Source: Methylomonas koyamae
GTDB taxonomy: Bacteria; Pseudomonadota; Gammaproteobacteria; Methylococcales; Methylomonadaceae
Length of the DNA stretch: 64,000 bases
Assembly (NCBI RefSeq): GCF_006483455.1
Contig: NZ_PPPU01000009.1
Span: forward strand, 54,889 to 118,888
Direction: 5' to 3'
The first letter of the stretch is position 1; every line of letters begins with the position of its first letter. The notes below the pieces were generated by a model that was not told the DNA's origin, ran no database searches, and saw only the letters and a list, made by a program, of their open reading frames with translations. Below are positions 43,443 to 53,405 of the stretch, piece after piece. Both the position numbers and the translations under genes were made by a program.

Positions 43443-44186
43443 TTAAAACTCTTTAATAATCAGGGCTTGATTATCCAGACTGATCTGTAACGGCTTATGC
43501 GCCGGATATTTGCTCAAATCTTCGCTCAGCTGGTAAATCCCGGCGATTGAAATCAATTCGGCTTGCAGGTCCGAGCAGAAAATACGGGAAGCAGTATCGC
43601 CCAACACGCCAGCCAAAGCTCTGCCGCGGAGCGAACCGTAGATGTGAATATTGCCCTCGGCCATGATTTCGGCGCCGGCGCTCACCGTTGCGGTAACGAT
43701 CAAATCCCCTTTCGCATAGACCCGTTGCCCGGAACGGACCGGTTGCACGACCAGCTTGTTTTCCACAAGCTGAGTTTGCTGCTTCGGCTCTTCAGCAACT
43801 GGCGGCGGCAATGTTTTTGCGGCAGGTTTGTTGGCAACGAGCGGCGCATTGGCGCCATGCAGGGAATAATGCGGCAAATTAATTGCCAGAGCATCGTCGG
43901 TTTGTTTTTGGTTACCACCGCGAATACCGATCGGCATGAACCCGTGTTTGCGGACCAAAGCGACGATTTCGGTAAAATCCAGTTCGAGATTTTGAGCGTT
44001 AAGCTTTTGAAAATCGATCAAGAGCGGCGAATTTTTAAAAAATTCGGGTGCTTGCGCGACTTTTTCCTGCAATTGTTGATCGATCAGGACCACGTCATTA
44101 CCGGCTAGCAGCAATACCGGCACTGTCAGCGACGTGCTTTTGAACTCCAAAGCTGTTTTTTGCGTAATTGGTGCGCCGGTAGACAT
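43443..44186 (-). CDS. minC: Septum-site-determining protein MinC
   Basis: The 247-residue FtsZ inhibitor has the N-terminal domain (ALEFKSTSLTVPVLLL) and, after a Pro/Gln/Ala linker, the C-terminal beta-helix domain (QRVYAKGDLIVTATVSAGAEI, GNIHIYGSLRGRALAG). It blocks Z-rings away from midcell. The gene leads the minCDE operon; minD begins 21 bp downstream. Confidence 0.97.
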   Translation of the reverse strand: MSTGAPITQKTALEFKSTSLTVPVLLLAGNDVVLIDQQLQEKVAQAPEFFKNSPLLIDFQKLNAQNLELDFTEIVALVRKHGFMPIGIRGGNQKQTDDALAINLPHYSLHGANAPLVANKPAAKTLPPPVAEEPKQQTQLVENKLVVQPVRSGQRVYAKGDLIVTATVSAGAEIMAEGNIHIYGSLRGRALAGVLGDTASRIFCSDLQAELISIAGIYQLSEDLSKYPAHKPLQISLDNQALIIKEF

Positions 44187-44254
44187 TTATTTTGGAAAAT
44201 AAGCTGCTGTACGTCTGGAATACTACCATTTTCCGTAACAAAAAGCACAAACCC

Positions 44255-45613
44255 TTAAAGGAGAAACAAGGTCGCCAAACCCAAAAAGGCTGTAAAACCA
44301 ACCACATCGGTGACTGTGGTCAATAACACTCCGCCGGCCAGGGCCGGATCAATCCCCATCTTGTTCAGCAAAACCGGTATCGCCACACCGGACAAAGCGG
44401 CACAGACCAGATTGATCAACATCGCCACACCCAGCAATATTCCGACATCCGGGCGGTGAAACCACATACCAGCCACCAGGGCTACCACACAGGCCCACAC
44501 CAAACCGTTCAACAAGCCGACCGAAATCTCCTTAAACAATAAGCGCCCGGCATTGCTACCAGTGACTTGGCGTAAGGCCAGACCTCTGACCACCAAGGTT
44601 AAAGTCTGACTGCCGGCAATACCGCCCATGCTGGCCACAATCGGCATCAGCACGGCCAGCGCCACAATCTGTTGGATAGCGTCTTCGAACAAATCGATCA
44701 CCGAGGCCGCCAGAAAAGCCGTCAGCAGATTTACGCCTAGCCAGAGAGCCCGACGCTTGGCACTGCTGACCACCGGTGCAAACATGTCCTGCTCTTCGCT
44801 CAAACCGGCCATGCTCATCAGCGAATGGTCCGCTTCGTCCCTGATTAAACCGATAACGTCGTCGACTGCTATCCGCCCGACCACTCTGCCGTCATCCGCC
44901 AACACCGGAACAGACAGCAATTTGCGCCGCTCAAATACTCCGGCAACGTCACGACTTGGCATCCGGTAAGAAATGCCGGCAATTCGGGTATCCATCACAG
45001 CGGCAACCTTGGTATGCGGATCATGACTCAGCAACTGGCTGAGCGGCAATACCCCCTGAAAGTGTTCCTTACGATCAACAACGATCAGATTATCGGTATT
45101 GGCTGGAATGTTGCCGCGCAAGCGCAAGTATCGCGAAACAACATCCAATGTGACGTCGCCGCGTATCGTCAGCACGTCATCGGACATAATGCCGCCAGCA
45201 GTATGCTCCCCGTAACTCAAAGCCTTTTCGATCCGGTTACGGTTATGCACCCCAATCGATTCCATGATTTGCGACAACAACGGCTCAGGCAGCACATGCA
45301 ATAGATCAACCATGCCGTCGGCACCCATCGACTCGGTCGCGGCAATCAGGTCTTTGCGGTCGGTGATTTTCAGCAGACCGGCACCGACTTCGACGTTAAC
45401 TTCCACCAGGATTTCGCCAATCACTCCGGGTGGAATCAACGCCCAGAGTTTTGCGCGCTGTTCGGGATCCAAGGCTTCGAGAATATGCGCCGCTTCCGCC
45501 GGATAAAGGGACCGCACCAAGTTTCTGATTTCGATTTGCGAGCCGTTGGCCAAAACTTCCAGCGTCCGATCCAATAGAGATTCCGCGTTTTCGAGCTTCA
45601 CTGCTGATGTCAT
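44255..45613 (-). CDS. mgtE: Magnesium transporter MgtE
   Basis: The 452-residue channel has an N-terminal helical domain (about 1-130), tandem CBS domains (about 135-260; LSYGEHTAGGIMSDDV, MDTRIAGISYRMPS) and five membrane helices with MPIVASMGGIAGSQT and NAGRLLFKEISVG. It admits Mg2+ and is gated by cytosolic Mg2+ through the CBS part. No leader RNA was found in the 36-bp gap to rapZ, so it may be co-transcribed with rapZ. Confidence 0.96.
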   Translation of the reverse strand: MTSAVKLENAESLLDRTLEVLANGSQIEIRNLVRSLYPAEAAHILEALDPEQRAKLWALIPPGVIGEILVEVNVEVGAGLLKITDRKDLIAATESMGADGMVDLLHVLPEPLLSQIMESIGVHNRNRIEKALSYGEHTAGGIMSDDVLTIRGDVTLDVVSRYLRLRGNIPANTDNLIVVDRKEHFQGVLPLSQLLSHDPHTKVAAVMDTRIAGISYRMPSRDVAGVFERRKLLSVPVLADDGRVVGRIAVDDVIGLIRDEADHSLMSMAGLSEEQDMFAPVVSSAKRRALWLGVNLLTAFLAASVIDLFEDAIQQIVALAVLMPIVASMGGIAGSQTLTLVVRGLALRQVTGSNAGRLLFKEISVGLLNGLVWACVVALVAGMWFHRPDVGILLGVAMLINLVCAALSGVAIPVLLNKMGIDPALAGGVLLTTVTDVVGFTAFLGLATLFLL

Positions 45614-45649
45614 AGGTACAAAACCAAAAAGAGGGCCGGCGGCCCGGGG

Positions 45650-46507
45650 TTACCGCAACTCCCGATGCCTGACGATGACGTTGGCGGTAATCGTTTGAAA
45701 ATGTTTGCTTAAGGCTTCGACCAGATAAACCGAACGGTGTTGGCCGCCGGTACAACCGATCGCAATAGTCAAATAACTGCGGTTATCCGATTCGAACCGC
45801 GGCGCCCAACGGCCGATGAAGTAACCGATATCGTGTAGAAACTCCTTTACGGCCGGATCGTTCTGCAAAAAATCGGCAACCGAGGGATTTTTGCCGGTTA
45901 AGCCCCTTAGCTCAGGCGCCCAATAAGGGTTGGGCAGACTACGGGCATCGAACACAAAGTCGGCGTCCAGCGGAATCCCGTATTTGAAACCGAACGACTG
46001 GAACAGAATCGACAGCGAGTTTTTGCCTTTCTCACCCAGCCGGTTTTTCAATAAATCCCGTAATTGATGGTAATGCGTATAGCTGGTGTCGATTACGATA
46101 TCGGCTCTCAAGGCCAGCGGACGCAACATCTCCCGCTCGATTTCCAAGGCTTCGCGCAAAGGCCGGCTCTCGGTGCTGAGCGGGTGGCGGCGACGGGTTT
46201 CGCTGTAGCGCTTCAGGATGATGTTCTCATCCGCCTCCATGTACACCAGTTCGCAGTCGATACCCTTGTTACGAATTGAAGTCAGACTGTCCGGAAACTC
46301 GGCCAAATTGTCGGACCGATTGCGAGCATCGATGCCGATCGCGGTTTTGCTGTAAGTGGCTTGGTTTTTCAGCATCACGTGATCGACAAAGTCGGCCAGC
46401 AATGCGACCGGTAAGTTATCGATGCAGTAATAGCCGCAATCTTCCAGAGTATCCAACGCGATACTCTTGCCCGACCCCGATAAACCGCTGACGATAACAA
46501 GCTTCAT
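45650..46507 (-). CDS. rapZ: RNase adapter RapZ
   Basis: The 285-residue P-loop protein starts MKLVIVSGLSGSGKSIALD (Walker A), with a YFIGRWAPRF stretch and a C-terminal TIAIGCTGGQHRSVYLVE block. In E. coli RapZ senses glucosamine-6-phosphate and controls sRNA decay. It follows hpf by 55 bp; the ptsN gene usually found between them is absent. Confidence 0.97.
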   Translation of the reverse strand: MKLVIVSGLSGSGKSIALDTLEDCGYYCIDNLPVALLADFVDHVMLKNQATYSKTAIGIDARNRSDNLAEFPDSLTSIRNKGIDCELVYMEADENIILKRYSETRRRHPLSTESRPLREALEIEREMLRPLALRADIVIDTSYTHYHQLRDLLKNRLGEKGKNSLSILFQSFGFKYGIPLDADFVFDARSLPNPYWAPELRGLTGKNPSVADFLQNDPAVKEFLHDIGYFIGRWAPRFESDNRSYLTIAIGCTGGQHRSVYLVEALSKHFQTITANVIVRHRELR

Positions 46508-46562
46508 GGTTGACTGGACACGAGACGAAAGCCGTTTTCATCCCGTGTCGCCGAATATCCGA

Positions 46563-46853
46563 TTAACGATGGTTTTGAGATTTTTCTTTGTGCTTGACGA
46601 TTTGGCGGTCGAGCTTGTCGACCATATTGTCGATCGCTGCATACATGTCTTCTTGCACGTCTTCCGCATAAAGCTTGGCACCGCTGACCTGTACTGCCGC
46701 TTCGGCTTTTTGCTCCAGTTTTTCAACGGTCAAAATGACATGGACATCAACGACGTTGTCGAAATGGCGTTTGATTTTGCCGATTTTTTCTTCGACATAA
46801 GCTTTCAACGCCTCGGTAACTTCTACGTGATGGCCTGTGATACTAACTTGCAT
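46563..46853 (-). CDS. hpf: Short ribosome hibernation-promoting factor
   Basis: The 96-residue product (MQVSITGHHVEVTEALKAYV) is the short Hpf/YhbH form that binds the 30S subunit and favours 100S dimers in stationary phase. AGGAG lies six bases before the ATG. It sits downstream of rpoN as in most Gammaproteobacteria. Confidence 0.96.
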   Translation of the reverse strand: MQVSITGHHVEVTEALKAYVEEKIGKIKRHFDNVVDVHVILTVEKLEQKAEAAVQVSGAKLYAEDVQEDMYAAIDNMVDKLDRQIVKHKEKSQNHR

Positions 46854-46892
46854 GGAATACTCCTGTTTTTAAAAATTGTGCTTCCCGATCGA

Positions 46893-48329
46893 TTAAATGT
46901 GCCTTTTCCGCTGGCTGGTTGAAGGGATGGACATCGCTTCCCGGTATTTGGCGATGGTGCGGCGCGCGACGTTAATGCCCTTCTCGTTCAATAAATCCGA
47001 TATTTTACTATCGCTTAACGGCTTGGCCGGATTTTCGTTGCCGACCAACTCTTTTATCAGCGCCCGGATTGCCGTCGCCGAGCACTCGCCTCCGCCATCG
47101 GTACTGACGTGGCTGGAGAAAAAGTATTTGAATTCGATCACCCCATGGGGAGTGTGCATGTATTTCTGCGTGGTCACCCGCGAGATCGTCGATTCGTGCA
47201 ACTCCAGTTCCTCGGCGATATCCCGCAACACCATCGGCTTCATTGCGATCGCCCCATGCTCGAAAAAATCGCCTTGTTTTTCGACGATACTTTTTGCGAC
47301 CCGCAACAAGGTGTCGTTACGGCTATGCAGACTTTTGATAAACCAGCGCGCTTCCTGCAAATGGTTTTTCATGCTGACATTGTCTGAACTGTTGTCCGCG
47401 CGCTTGATCATGCCGGAATAGAAGGGGTTGATGCGCAATTTCGGCGCGATGTCCGGGTTCAAGCTGACCAGCCATTGGCCGTTAACTTTGACCACGAACA
47501 CGTCGGGCACGACATATTCGACATCGACTTCCTGCAAGCTGGCTCCCGGCTTGGGGTCCAAGGTCCGAATCAAGGCCAATATACCTTTCAATTCGTCTTC
47601 GCTGAGCCCGACCCGTTTCATCAAGCGGACCTGATCGCAACTGGTCAGCAAATCCAGATGCCGGTGCACAAAATCCAAGGCTTCAGCCTTGTAGCGGGTG
47701 TTATCCGGCAATTGCTGCAATTGCAACCGCAGGCAGTCGGCCAAATCCAGCGCCGCGACACCGACCGGATCGAAATTCTGAATCCGATGCAGCACGGCCT
47801 GAACCTCGTCGAATTCCAAGCCTTCCAACTGCTCCAGCAAACCTTGAAAAATGTCCTGCAGATCGCTGGCGACATAACCGTCGTCGTTGATTGCGTCGAT
47901 AATCGCTACCGCAATTGCATAATCGCGATCCGAGATTGGAATCAGATCCAATTGCCACAGTAAGTGGTCGTGCAAAGTTTCGGATTTACCGCGAAAGGTT
48001 TCGAACTCGGGCGTGTCGCCGTCATCGCCGCTGCTGGGCAACGAACTTTCGTAAACATCGTCCCAACTGACATCGACCGGCAACTCGTCCGGCATATCGG
48101 TTTGGGAGCCTTCGCTGGTGACTTGGTCGGTGTTGTCGAGCTTTTTATCGCGAAACTCCAAAGCCGGCAGCTCTTCTTCGTCCAATTCCAGCATCATATT
48201 GGATTCCAGCGCCTGCTGAATTTCCTGCTGCAAATCCAAAGTCGACATTTGCAACAGTTTTATTGCCTGCTGCAACTGCGGCGTCATGGTCAAACTTTGA
48301 CCGATGCGGAGCTGTAAGGATTGCTTCAT
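46893..48329 (-). CDS. rpoN: RNA polymerase sigma-54 factor
   Basis: The 478-residue sigma factor has the glutamine-rich region I (MKQSLQLRIGQSLTMTPQLQQAI is the N-terminus region), an acidic region II (about 45-105), the core-binding domain, a helix-turn-helix, and the RpoN box ARRTIAKYREAM near the C-terminus, which reads the -24 element. The ATG at 48329 is used; an earlier in-frame start would add residues not found in the family. Two good sigma-54 promoter matches are in this window (2478 and 30346). It is 13 bp from lptB. Confidence 0.98.
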   Translation of the reverse strand: MKQSLQLRIGQSLTMTPQLQQAIKLLQMSTLDLQQEIQQALESNMMLELDEEELPALEFRDKKLDNTDQVTSEGSQTDMPDELPVDVSWDDVYESSLPSSGDDGDTPEFETFRGKSETLHDHLLWQLDLIPISDRDYAIAVAIIDAINDDGYVASDLQDIFQGLLEQLEGLEFDEVQAVLHRIQNFDPVGVAALDLADCLRLQLQQLPDNTRYKAEALDFVHRHLDLLTSCDQVRLMKRVGLSEDELKGILALIRTLDPKPGASLQEVDVEYVVPDVFVVKVNGQWLVSLNPDIAPKLRINPFYSGMIKRADNSSDNVSMKNHLQEARWFIKSLHSRNDTLLRVAKSIVEKQGDFFEHGAIAMKPMVLRDIAEELELHESTISRVTTQKYMHTPHGVIEFKYFFSSHVSTDGGGECSATAIRALIKELVGNENPAKPLSDSKISDLLNEKGINVARRTIAKYREAMSIPSTSQRKRHI

Positions 48330-48342
48330 GACTACTCGGATT

Positions 48343-49068
48343 TTATAAACTGAATTTTTCGCCCAGATACACTCTGCGCACCTCGTCGTTCTCGACAAGT
48401 TGGCGGGATTGCCCTTCGGCGATAACCTTGCCTTCGTTCAAGATGTAGGCGCGATCGCATATTTCCAATGTTTCCCTAACTTTATGCTCGGTGATCAGGA
48501 TACCGATACCGCGCTGCTTCAGATGCGCGATAATTTTTTGCAATTCCAAAACCGAGATCGGATCGACGCCGGCAAACGGTTCGTCCAACAAAATAAACTG
48601 TGGTTCGCTGGCCAAAGCCCGGGCAATCTCGACCCGCCGCCGCTCGCCGCCCGACAGCCCCAATGCCAACTGGTTGCGCAAGTGGCCGATACCGAACTCC
48701 CCCAACAATTCGTCGATGACCAGTTCGATCTGGCCATCGGTCAAATCGTCACGAATCTGCAGTACCGCGCGCAAGTTGTCGGCGACACTGAGCTTACGAA
48801 ATACCGATGCTTCCTGGGCTAGATAGCCTATCCCCAATCTTGCCCGCCGATGCATCGGATGCAGCGTAATCCGTTGGTCGTCGAGAAAAATATCGCCTCT
48901 GTCCGCCTTCACCAGCCCCACCATCATGTAGAAGCTAGTGGTTTTACCGGCGCCGTTAGGGCCGAGCAAGCCCACCACCTCGCCGGTATCGACCTGCAAA
49001 CTGACGCCATCGACGACGTTGCGTGAGCTGTACCGCTTGTACAACTCGGTTGCTACCAAGCGCGCCAC
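48343..49068 (-). CDS. lptB: LPS export ATPase LptB
   Basis: The 241-residue ATPase powers LPS extraction with LptFG. Walker A is GPNGAGKTT, Q-loop YLAQEASVFRKLSV, signature LSGGERRRVEIARA, Walker B FILLDEPFAGVDP, switch His ITEHKVRE. The start is GTG at 49068, sharing one base with the lptA TAG stop. lptF and lptG are elsewhere. Confidence 0.97.
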   Translation of the reverse strand: MARLVATELYKRYSSRNVVDGVSLQVDTGEVVGLLGPNGAGKTTSFYMMVGLVKADRGDIFLDDQRITLHPMHRRARLGIGYLAQEASVFRKLSVADNLRAVLQIRDDLTDGQIELVIDELLGEFGIGHLRNQLALGLSGGERRRVEIARALASEPQFILLDEPFAGVDPISVLELQKIIAHLKQRGIGILITEHKVRETLEICDRAYILNEGKVIAEGQSRQLVENDEVRRVYLGEKFSL

Positions 49069-49568
49069 TATTGGGCCTTCTTGGTTTTGGGCTGAATCAC
49101 CGAGTGCACCCGCTTGCCATCGGAATTGGACTCACCGGCTTTCAACAACGAGTTTTTGGTATCGTACTCTATGTACTCGCTGGATTGTTTGGCATCACCC
49201 TGCCAAACCGAAGCATTTTTCATAAAGATCAACAAATTCTTATCCGGATAAAACTCGTTGATCAAACCCTCGCCGTGCATTTCTTCCTTACCCACGGCCG
49301 GCAATTGTTTGAAACGGGACGGCTTACCCGTCGCCACCAGTTTGGTGATGGCGCCGTCTTTCAGATGCACCACCAACTGGTCGGCGTCGATTCTGATACT
49401 GCCCTGGGTCGCCACCACATTACCGGTGTAGGTACTGATCTGGCTTTTTTCATCGTAAACGGCGTTATTGGAATCGATATAAACAGGCTGCTCGGAATCC
49501 GACTCCAAACCGAACGCAAGCCGCGCCGACAAAAACAGGCCTACCCCCACTATTCTACTTAATTTCAT
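49068..49568 (-). CDS. lptA: LPS transport periplasmic bridge protein LptA
   Basis: The 166-residue product has a signal peptide (ending LAFG) and an OstA-type beta-jellyroll: PVYIDSNNAVYDEKSQISTY, GNVVATQGSIRIDADQLVV. It forms the periplasmic bridge between LptC and LptD. It overlaps lptC by 14 bp and lptB by one base. Confidence 0.94.
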   Translation of the reverse strand: MKLSRIVGVGLFLSARLAFGLESDSEQPVYIDSNNAVYDEKSQISTYTGNVVATQGSIRIDADQLVVHLKDGAITKLVATGKPSRFKQLPAVGKEEMHGEGLINEFYPDKNLLIFMKNASVWQGDAKQSSEYIEYDTKNSLLKAGESNSDGKRVHSVIQPKTKKAQ

Positions 49569-50121
49569 AGCGACCTTTCACTTTGGACAACAATTTCAGG
49601 TGAATCGGACTGACGAAAGTCGCCTCCATTCCTATCCCTTCCGTTCTATTGGGGGGACTGATGATTTCCGCCCAAGCTTGGGTCTCTGCAAAATGACTGG
49701 CGAGTTTAACTCGCAAATCCGATGTGTTAATGGTTAAAGCCGAATTGGTTTTCGATGCATCACGATTGATATAAGCTTTGCCGTTCAACTGCAAACTATC
49801 ACCGTCCGCCGCCATGATTCCGGTTTCGGATTTGATCGACCATGGCTTTTGATTGGGATTGAACAGCGTCATGACCGGCTGCTGCAGATGCGTGCTGCCG
49901 TCGGCCTTGTAATGTTCCATTCTGTCAGCCGACAATTCGCTTTTCGGCAAGCCGTCCAAATCCATCTCTTTTTTGTAATAACCCACGCTGAAAAAATCCG
50001 GGCTATTTTCGGCAATTTTTATTTCGGCGTCACGCTGTTCGTTAAGCTGCACCAGCCACCACGACAACAAAGCGGCCAAGCCGACATAGACAAAAATCTG
50101 AAAATTCCGCTGCGATGTCAT
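49555..50121 (-). CDS. lptC: LPS export protein LptC
   Basis: The 188-residue bitopic protein has a single N-terminal membrane helix (IFVYVGLAALLSWWLVQL) and a periplasmic jellyroll similar to LptA. The start at 50121 overlaps the kdsC stop (ATGA). Upstream in-frame sequence belongs to kdsC in another frame and is excluded. Confidence 0.93.
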   Translation of the reverse strand: MTSQRNFQIFVYVGLAALLSWWLVQLNEQRDAEIKIAENSPDFFSVGYYKKEMDLDGLPKSELSADRMEHYKADGSTHLQQPVMTLFNPNQKPWSIKSETGIMAADGDSLQLNGKAYINRDASKTNSALTINTSDLRVKLASHFAETQAWAEIISPPNRTEGIGMEATFVSPIHLKLLSKVKGRYEIK

Positions 50122-50651
50122 AAATAGTTGTGCAACACCGCATCCAGCGTCCCTTGAGCATGCATGATCAAATCGCACACCTCGCGCACGGCACCCAAGC
50201 CGCCGGGGACTTTGGTTTGCCAATGCGCATGTGCCAACACCGCAAAATTGGCATCCTGCACCGCCACGGCAAACCCTACCTGGCGCATGACCGGCAAATC
50301 CAAAACGTCGTCGCCGACATAAGCCACTTGCCGCGACTGCAAATTCAATCGCTGCAACACGTCGGCGAAAGCCGCTCGCTTGTTTTCATGCCCCTGATAG
50401 ACATGCTCGACGCCAAGCCCCTGCATCCGCAACGTCACCGAATTGGATTTTCGGCCGGAAATGACCGCGACTTCGACACCGGTTTGACGCAGCAACTTGA
50501 TACCGTGGCCGTCGCGGGCGTGAAAGCATTTGTACTCTCTGCCGCCATCGTCGAAAAACAAACGGCCGTCGGTCAGCACGCCGTCGACATCCAACACCAA
50601 CAATTTGAGCTCGCGGACGATGGCGAGTTGTTCAGGACTTAATTCAAACAT
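50118..50651 (-). CDS. kdsC: 3-deoxy-D-manno-octulosonate 8-phosphate phosphatase
   Basis: The 177-residue HAD phosphatase converts Kdo-8-P to Kdo. HAD motif I is LLVLDVDGVLTDG, motif II is VISGRKS, and motifs III/IV are KRAAFADVL and YVGDDVLDLPVM. The GLGAVREVCDLI tail is typical of the tetrameric C0 class. It lies 13 bp after kdsD. Confidence 0.96.
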   Translation of the reverse strand: MFELSPEQLAIVRELKLLVLDVDGVLTDGRLFFDDGGREYKCFHARDGHGIKLLRQTGVEVAVISGRKSNSVTLRMQGLGVEHVYQGHENKRAAFADVLQRLNLQSRQVAYVGDDVLDLPVMRQVGFAVAVQDANFAVLAHAHWQTKVPGGLGAVREVCDLIMHAQGTLDAVLHNYL

Positions 50652-50664
50652 TTCCGCTCACGCT

Positions 50665-51678
50665 TCAAACAATCCCGGCCCGCAACAAATCATGCATATT
50701 CAATGCGCCGAGCAACTTATTATTTTCGTCGACCACCAACAAGGCGTTAATTTTTTTGGCCTCCATGATCTGCATCGCCTCGGCCGCCAACATGCGTTCG
50801 TCGACGGACTTGCAATTCCGGGTCATGACTTCCGCAATCCGGGTCAGGTGCACATCCAGGTTTTTCTCCAGCATCCGCCGCAAATCGCCGTCGGTAAACA
50901 CTCCGGCCACGCGACCGTCGCCATCCACCACCGCAGTCATTCCCAGTTTTTTGCCGGTCATTTCCAGCAAAGCCTCGCCGACCAACACTGTATCGGATAC
51001 CACCGGCACTTCGCCGCCACGATGCATGATGTCGCCGACCTGCAACAGCAATCGCTTGCCCAAACTGCCGCCCGGATGCGATAGCGCGAAATCGTCCCGA
51101 GTAAATCCGCGAGTTTCCAGTAAAGAGACGGCCAAGGCATCCCCCATCACCAATGCCGCGGTAGTGCTGGCGGTGGGCGCCAAACCCAACGGGCAAGCCT
51201 CTTGTTCAACTGCAACATCGATGTGCGCCGTTGCAAACTTTGCCAACGTCGAGCCGGGATTGCCGGTCAACGCAATCAAGGGTACGCCCAGGCGCTTAAT
51301 GATAGGCAAAATCGTCAGAATTTCTCCGGTTTCGCCGGAATTAGACAGGGCCAAGACCACGTCCTGACGGGTGATCATGCCCAAGTCGCCGTGACTGGCT
51401 TCACCCGGATGCACGAAAAACGCCGGCGTGCCGGTGCTGGCCAAAGTTGCGGCGATTTTACCGGCGATATGTCCGGATTTGCCCATGCCAGTAACCACTA
51501 CTCGGCCTTTGCAAGCCAGTAACAGACGGCAAGCAGCAACGAACTGGTGGTCGATACGCGCGGCCAACGCTGCCACGGCCTGCATTTCGGTTTGAATCAC
51601 CGCCAACGCCAACGCCTGAATGTTCTGATCGCCGCCCACCGAAAACCGACTCCGCACACTTGAGTAAAAAGGAATCAT
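50665..51678 (-). CDS. kdsD: Arabinose-5-phosphate isomerase
   Basis: The 337-residue enzyme makes D-arabinose-5-phosphate for Kdo synthesis. The SIS domain (about 45-190) shows [29 protein letters not shown] and [10 protein letters not shown], and two CBS domains follow (about 215-335). It heads the LPS operon and is divergent from mlaF with 106 bp between the starts. Confidence 0.96.
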   Translation of the reverse strand: MIPFYSSVRSRFSVGGDQNIQALALAVIQTEMQAVAALAARIDHQFVAACRLLLACKGRVVVTGMGKSGHIAGKIAATLASTGTPAFFVHPGEASHGDLGMITRQDVVLALSNSGETGEILTILPIIKRLGVPLIALTGNPGSTLAKFATAHIDVAVEQEACPLGLAPTASTTAALVMGDALAVSLLETRGFTRDDFALSHPGGSLGKRLLLQVGDIMHRGGEVPVVSDTVLVGEALLEMTGKKLGMTAVVDGDGRVAGVFTDGDLRRMLEKNLDVHLTRIAEVMTRNCKSVDERMLAAEAMQIMEAKKINALLVVDENNKLLGALNMHDLLRAGIV

Positions 51679-51715
51679 TATTGCATGTTCTTGATCGACT
51701 TTTCACCCCAAGTCA

Positions 51716-51743
51716 TTGACTTATTCGCGACCAGTCATAGAAA
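51716..51743 (+). promoter_or_regulatory. Predicted sigma-70 promoter of the mla operon
   Basis: TTGACT (51716-51721) and TAGAAA (51738-51743) are separated by 16 bases in the gap between divergent kdsD and mlaF. Transcription would start about 35 bases before the mlaF ATG. Confidence 0.45.
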
Positions 51744-51784
51744 ATAACCTGTTACCAAACCAGATACTCCTGTAATCACAGCAG

Positions 51785-52603
51785 ATGGCCACTAGCGCAA
51801 GCCCGGAAAGCAACATCGTTTCAATCAGCAACTTGAGCTTTTCCAGGGGCGCCAGAAAGATATTCGACGGCATCGATCTCGAAATCCAACGCGGCAAAAT
51901 CACCGCCATCATGGGCCCCAGCGGCACCGGCAAAACCACACTGCTGAAACTGATCGGCGGCCAACTGACTCCCGAACGCGGCCAAATCAATGTCGACGGT
52001 TTGAATGTTCATCGTTTGCCGACCCGCGACTTGTACAATTTACGCAAACGGATGGGCATGCTGTTCCAAAGCGGCGCCCTGCTCACCGACATGAACGTTT
52101 ACGACAATGTGGCGTTTCCGCTGCGGGAGCACACCCACCTGCCGGAATCGATGATCCGCACCCTGGTGTTGATGAAATTGCACGCGGTCGGATTGCGCGG
52201 CGCTCACCGCCTGATGCCGAACGAACTGTCCGGCGGCATGGCGCGCCGGGTCGCTCTGGCCCGGGCCATCGCATTGGACCCGATGATGATCATGTACGAC
52301 GAACCGTTTACGGGCCAGGACCCGATCTCGATGGGCGCGTTGGTGCATTTGATCAAAGCCTTGAACACCACGCTCGGCCTGACCAGCATCATCGTCTCCC
52401 ACGACGTCCAGGAAACCGCGGCGATTGCCGATTACATCTACGTTCTGTCTGGCGGAAAAGTGATTGGCCAAGGGACTCCACAACAATTGGCAGCCTCCGA
52501 TTCGGAGTGGGTGGAACAGTTCATGAACGGTTACGCCGACGGCCCGGTGCACTTCCACTACCCCGCTCCAGATTATCTGGACGACTTGTTGTCCGGCAAA
52601 TAA
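51785..52603 (+). CDS. mlaF: Phospholipid transport ATPase MlaF
   Basis: The 272-residue ATPase has Walker A GPSGTGKTT, Q-loop LFQSGALLTDMNV, signature LSGGMARRVALARA, Walker B MIMYDEPFTGQDP and switch His VSHDVQE. It powers MlaE in maintaining outer-membrane lipid asymmetry. It is the first gene of mlaFEDB. Confidence 0.95.
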   Translation: MATSASPESNIVSISNLSFSRGARKIFDGIDLEIQRGKITAIMGPSGTGKTTLLKLIGGQLTPERGQINVDGLNVHRLPTRDLYNLRKRMGMLFQSGALLTDMNVYDNVAFPLREHTHLPESMIRTLVLMKLHAVGLRGAHRLMPNELSGGMARRVALARAIALDPMMIMYDEPFTGQDPISMGALVHLIKALNTTLGLTSIIVSHDVQETAAIADYIYVLSGGKVIGQGTPQQLAASDSEWVEQFMNGYADGPVHFHYPAPDYLDDLLSGK

Positions 52604-52621
52604 GCCCTATTTGAGAACGCG

Positions 52622-53404
52622 ATGCTCGAATTACTGCAAACTCTGGGAAAAACCACGCGCAGCGCTTTTGCCAAATTGGGGCGGGGCACTTTCTTTCTGC
52701 TGCATACTCTGACCGGCATCGGCGAAGTAATGCCGCGCCCGAATTTGCTGCTGAAGCAGATGTATTCGGTCGGCGTGCTGTCGTTTCTGATCATCACCAT
52801 TTCCGGCCTGTTCGTCGGCATGGTGCTCGGTTTGCAAGGCTTCAACATCCTGTCGGACTTCGGCGCCGAAGAATCGTTGGGCGTAATGGTCGCCGCTTCG
52901 CTGGTCCGGGAACTGGGGCCGGTGGTTTCCGCCTTATTGTTCGCCGGCCGGGCGGGATCTGCGCTGACCGCCGAGATTGGCCTGATGAAAGCCACCGAAC
53001 AACTGTCCGGCATGGAGATGATGGCGGTCGACCCGATCAACCGCATCATTTCCCCGCGCTTTCTGGCCGGCTTTTTGGCCATGCCGTTACTGGCCGCACT
53101 GTTCAGCGCGATCGGCATCATGGGCGGCCATCTGGTCGGCGTCGGCATGCTCGGCGTCGACGACGGCGCATTTTGGGCGCAAATGCAGGCCAGCATCGAT
53201 TTTCGCGAAGACATCGTTAATGGCGTCATCAAAAGCGTCGTGTTCGGCTTCGTCGTATCCTGGATCGCCCTGTTCGAAGGCTACGACGCCATCCCAACCT
53301 CGGAAGGGGTCAGCCGAGCCACCACTCGCACCGTGGTCAACTCGGCGTTTTCGGTATTGGCACTGGATTTCATCTTAACCGCACTCATGTTTGGAGACAT
53401 TTAA
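52622..53404 (+). CDS. mlaE: Phospholipid transport permease MlaE
   Basis: The 260-residue permease shows the MlaE family blocks [56 protein letters not shown] and [13 protein letters not shown]. It has five or so membrane helices. It is 18 bp after mlaF and one base before the mlaD start codon. Confidence 0.95.
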   Translation: MLELLQTLGKTTRSAFAKLGRGTFFLLHTLTGIGEVMPRPNLLLKQMYSVGVLSFLIITISGLFVGMVLGLQGFNILSDFGAEESLGVMVAASLVRELGPVVSALLFAGRAGSALTAEIGLMKATEQLSGMEMMAVDPINRIISPRFLAGFLAMPLLAALFSAIGIMGGHLVGVGMLGVDDGAFWAQMQASIDFREDIVNGVIKSVVFGFVVSWIALFEGYDAIPTSEGVSRATTRTVVNSAFSVLALDFILTALMFGDI

Positions 53405-53405
53405 C

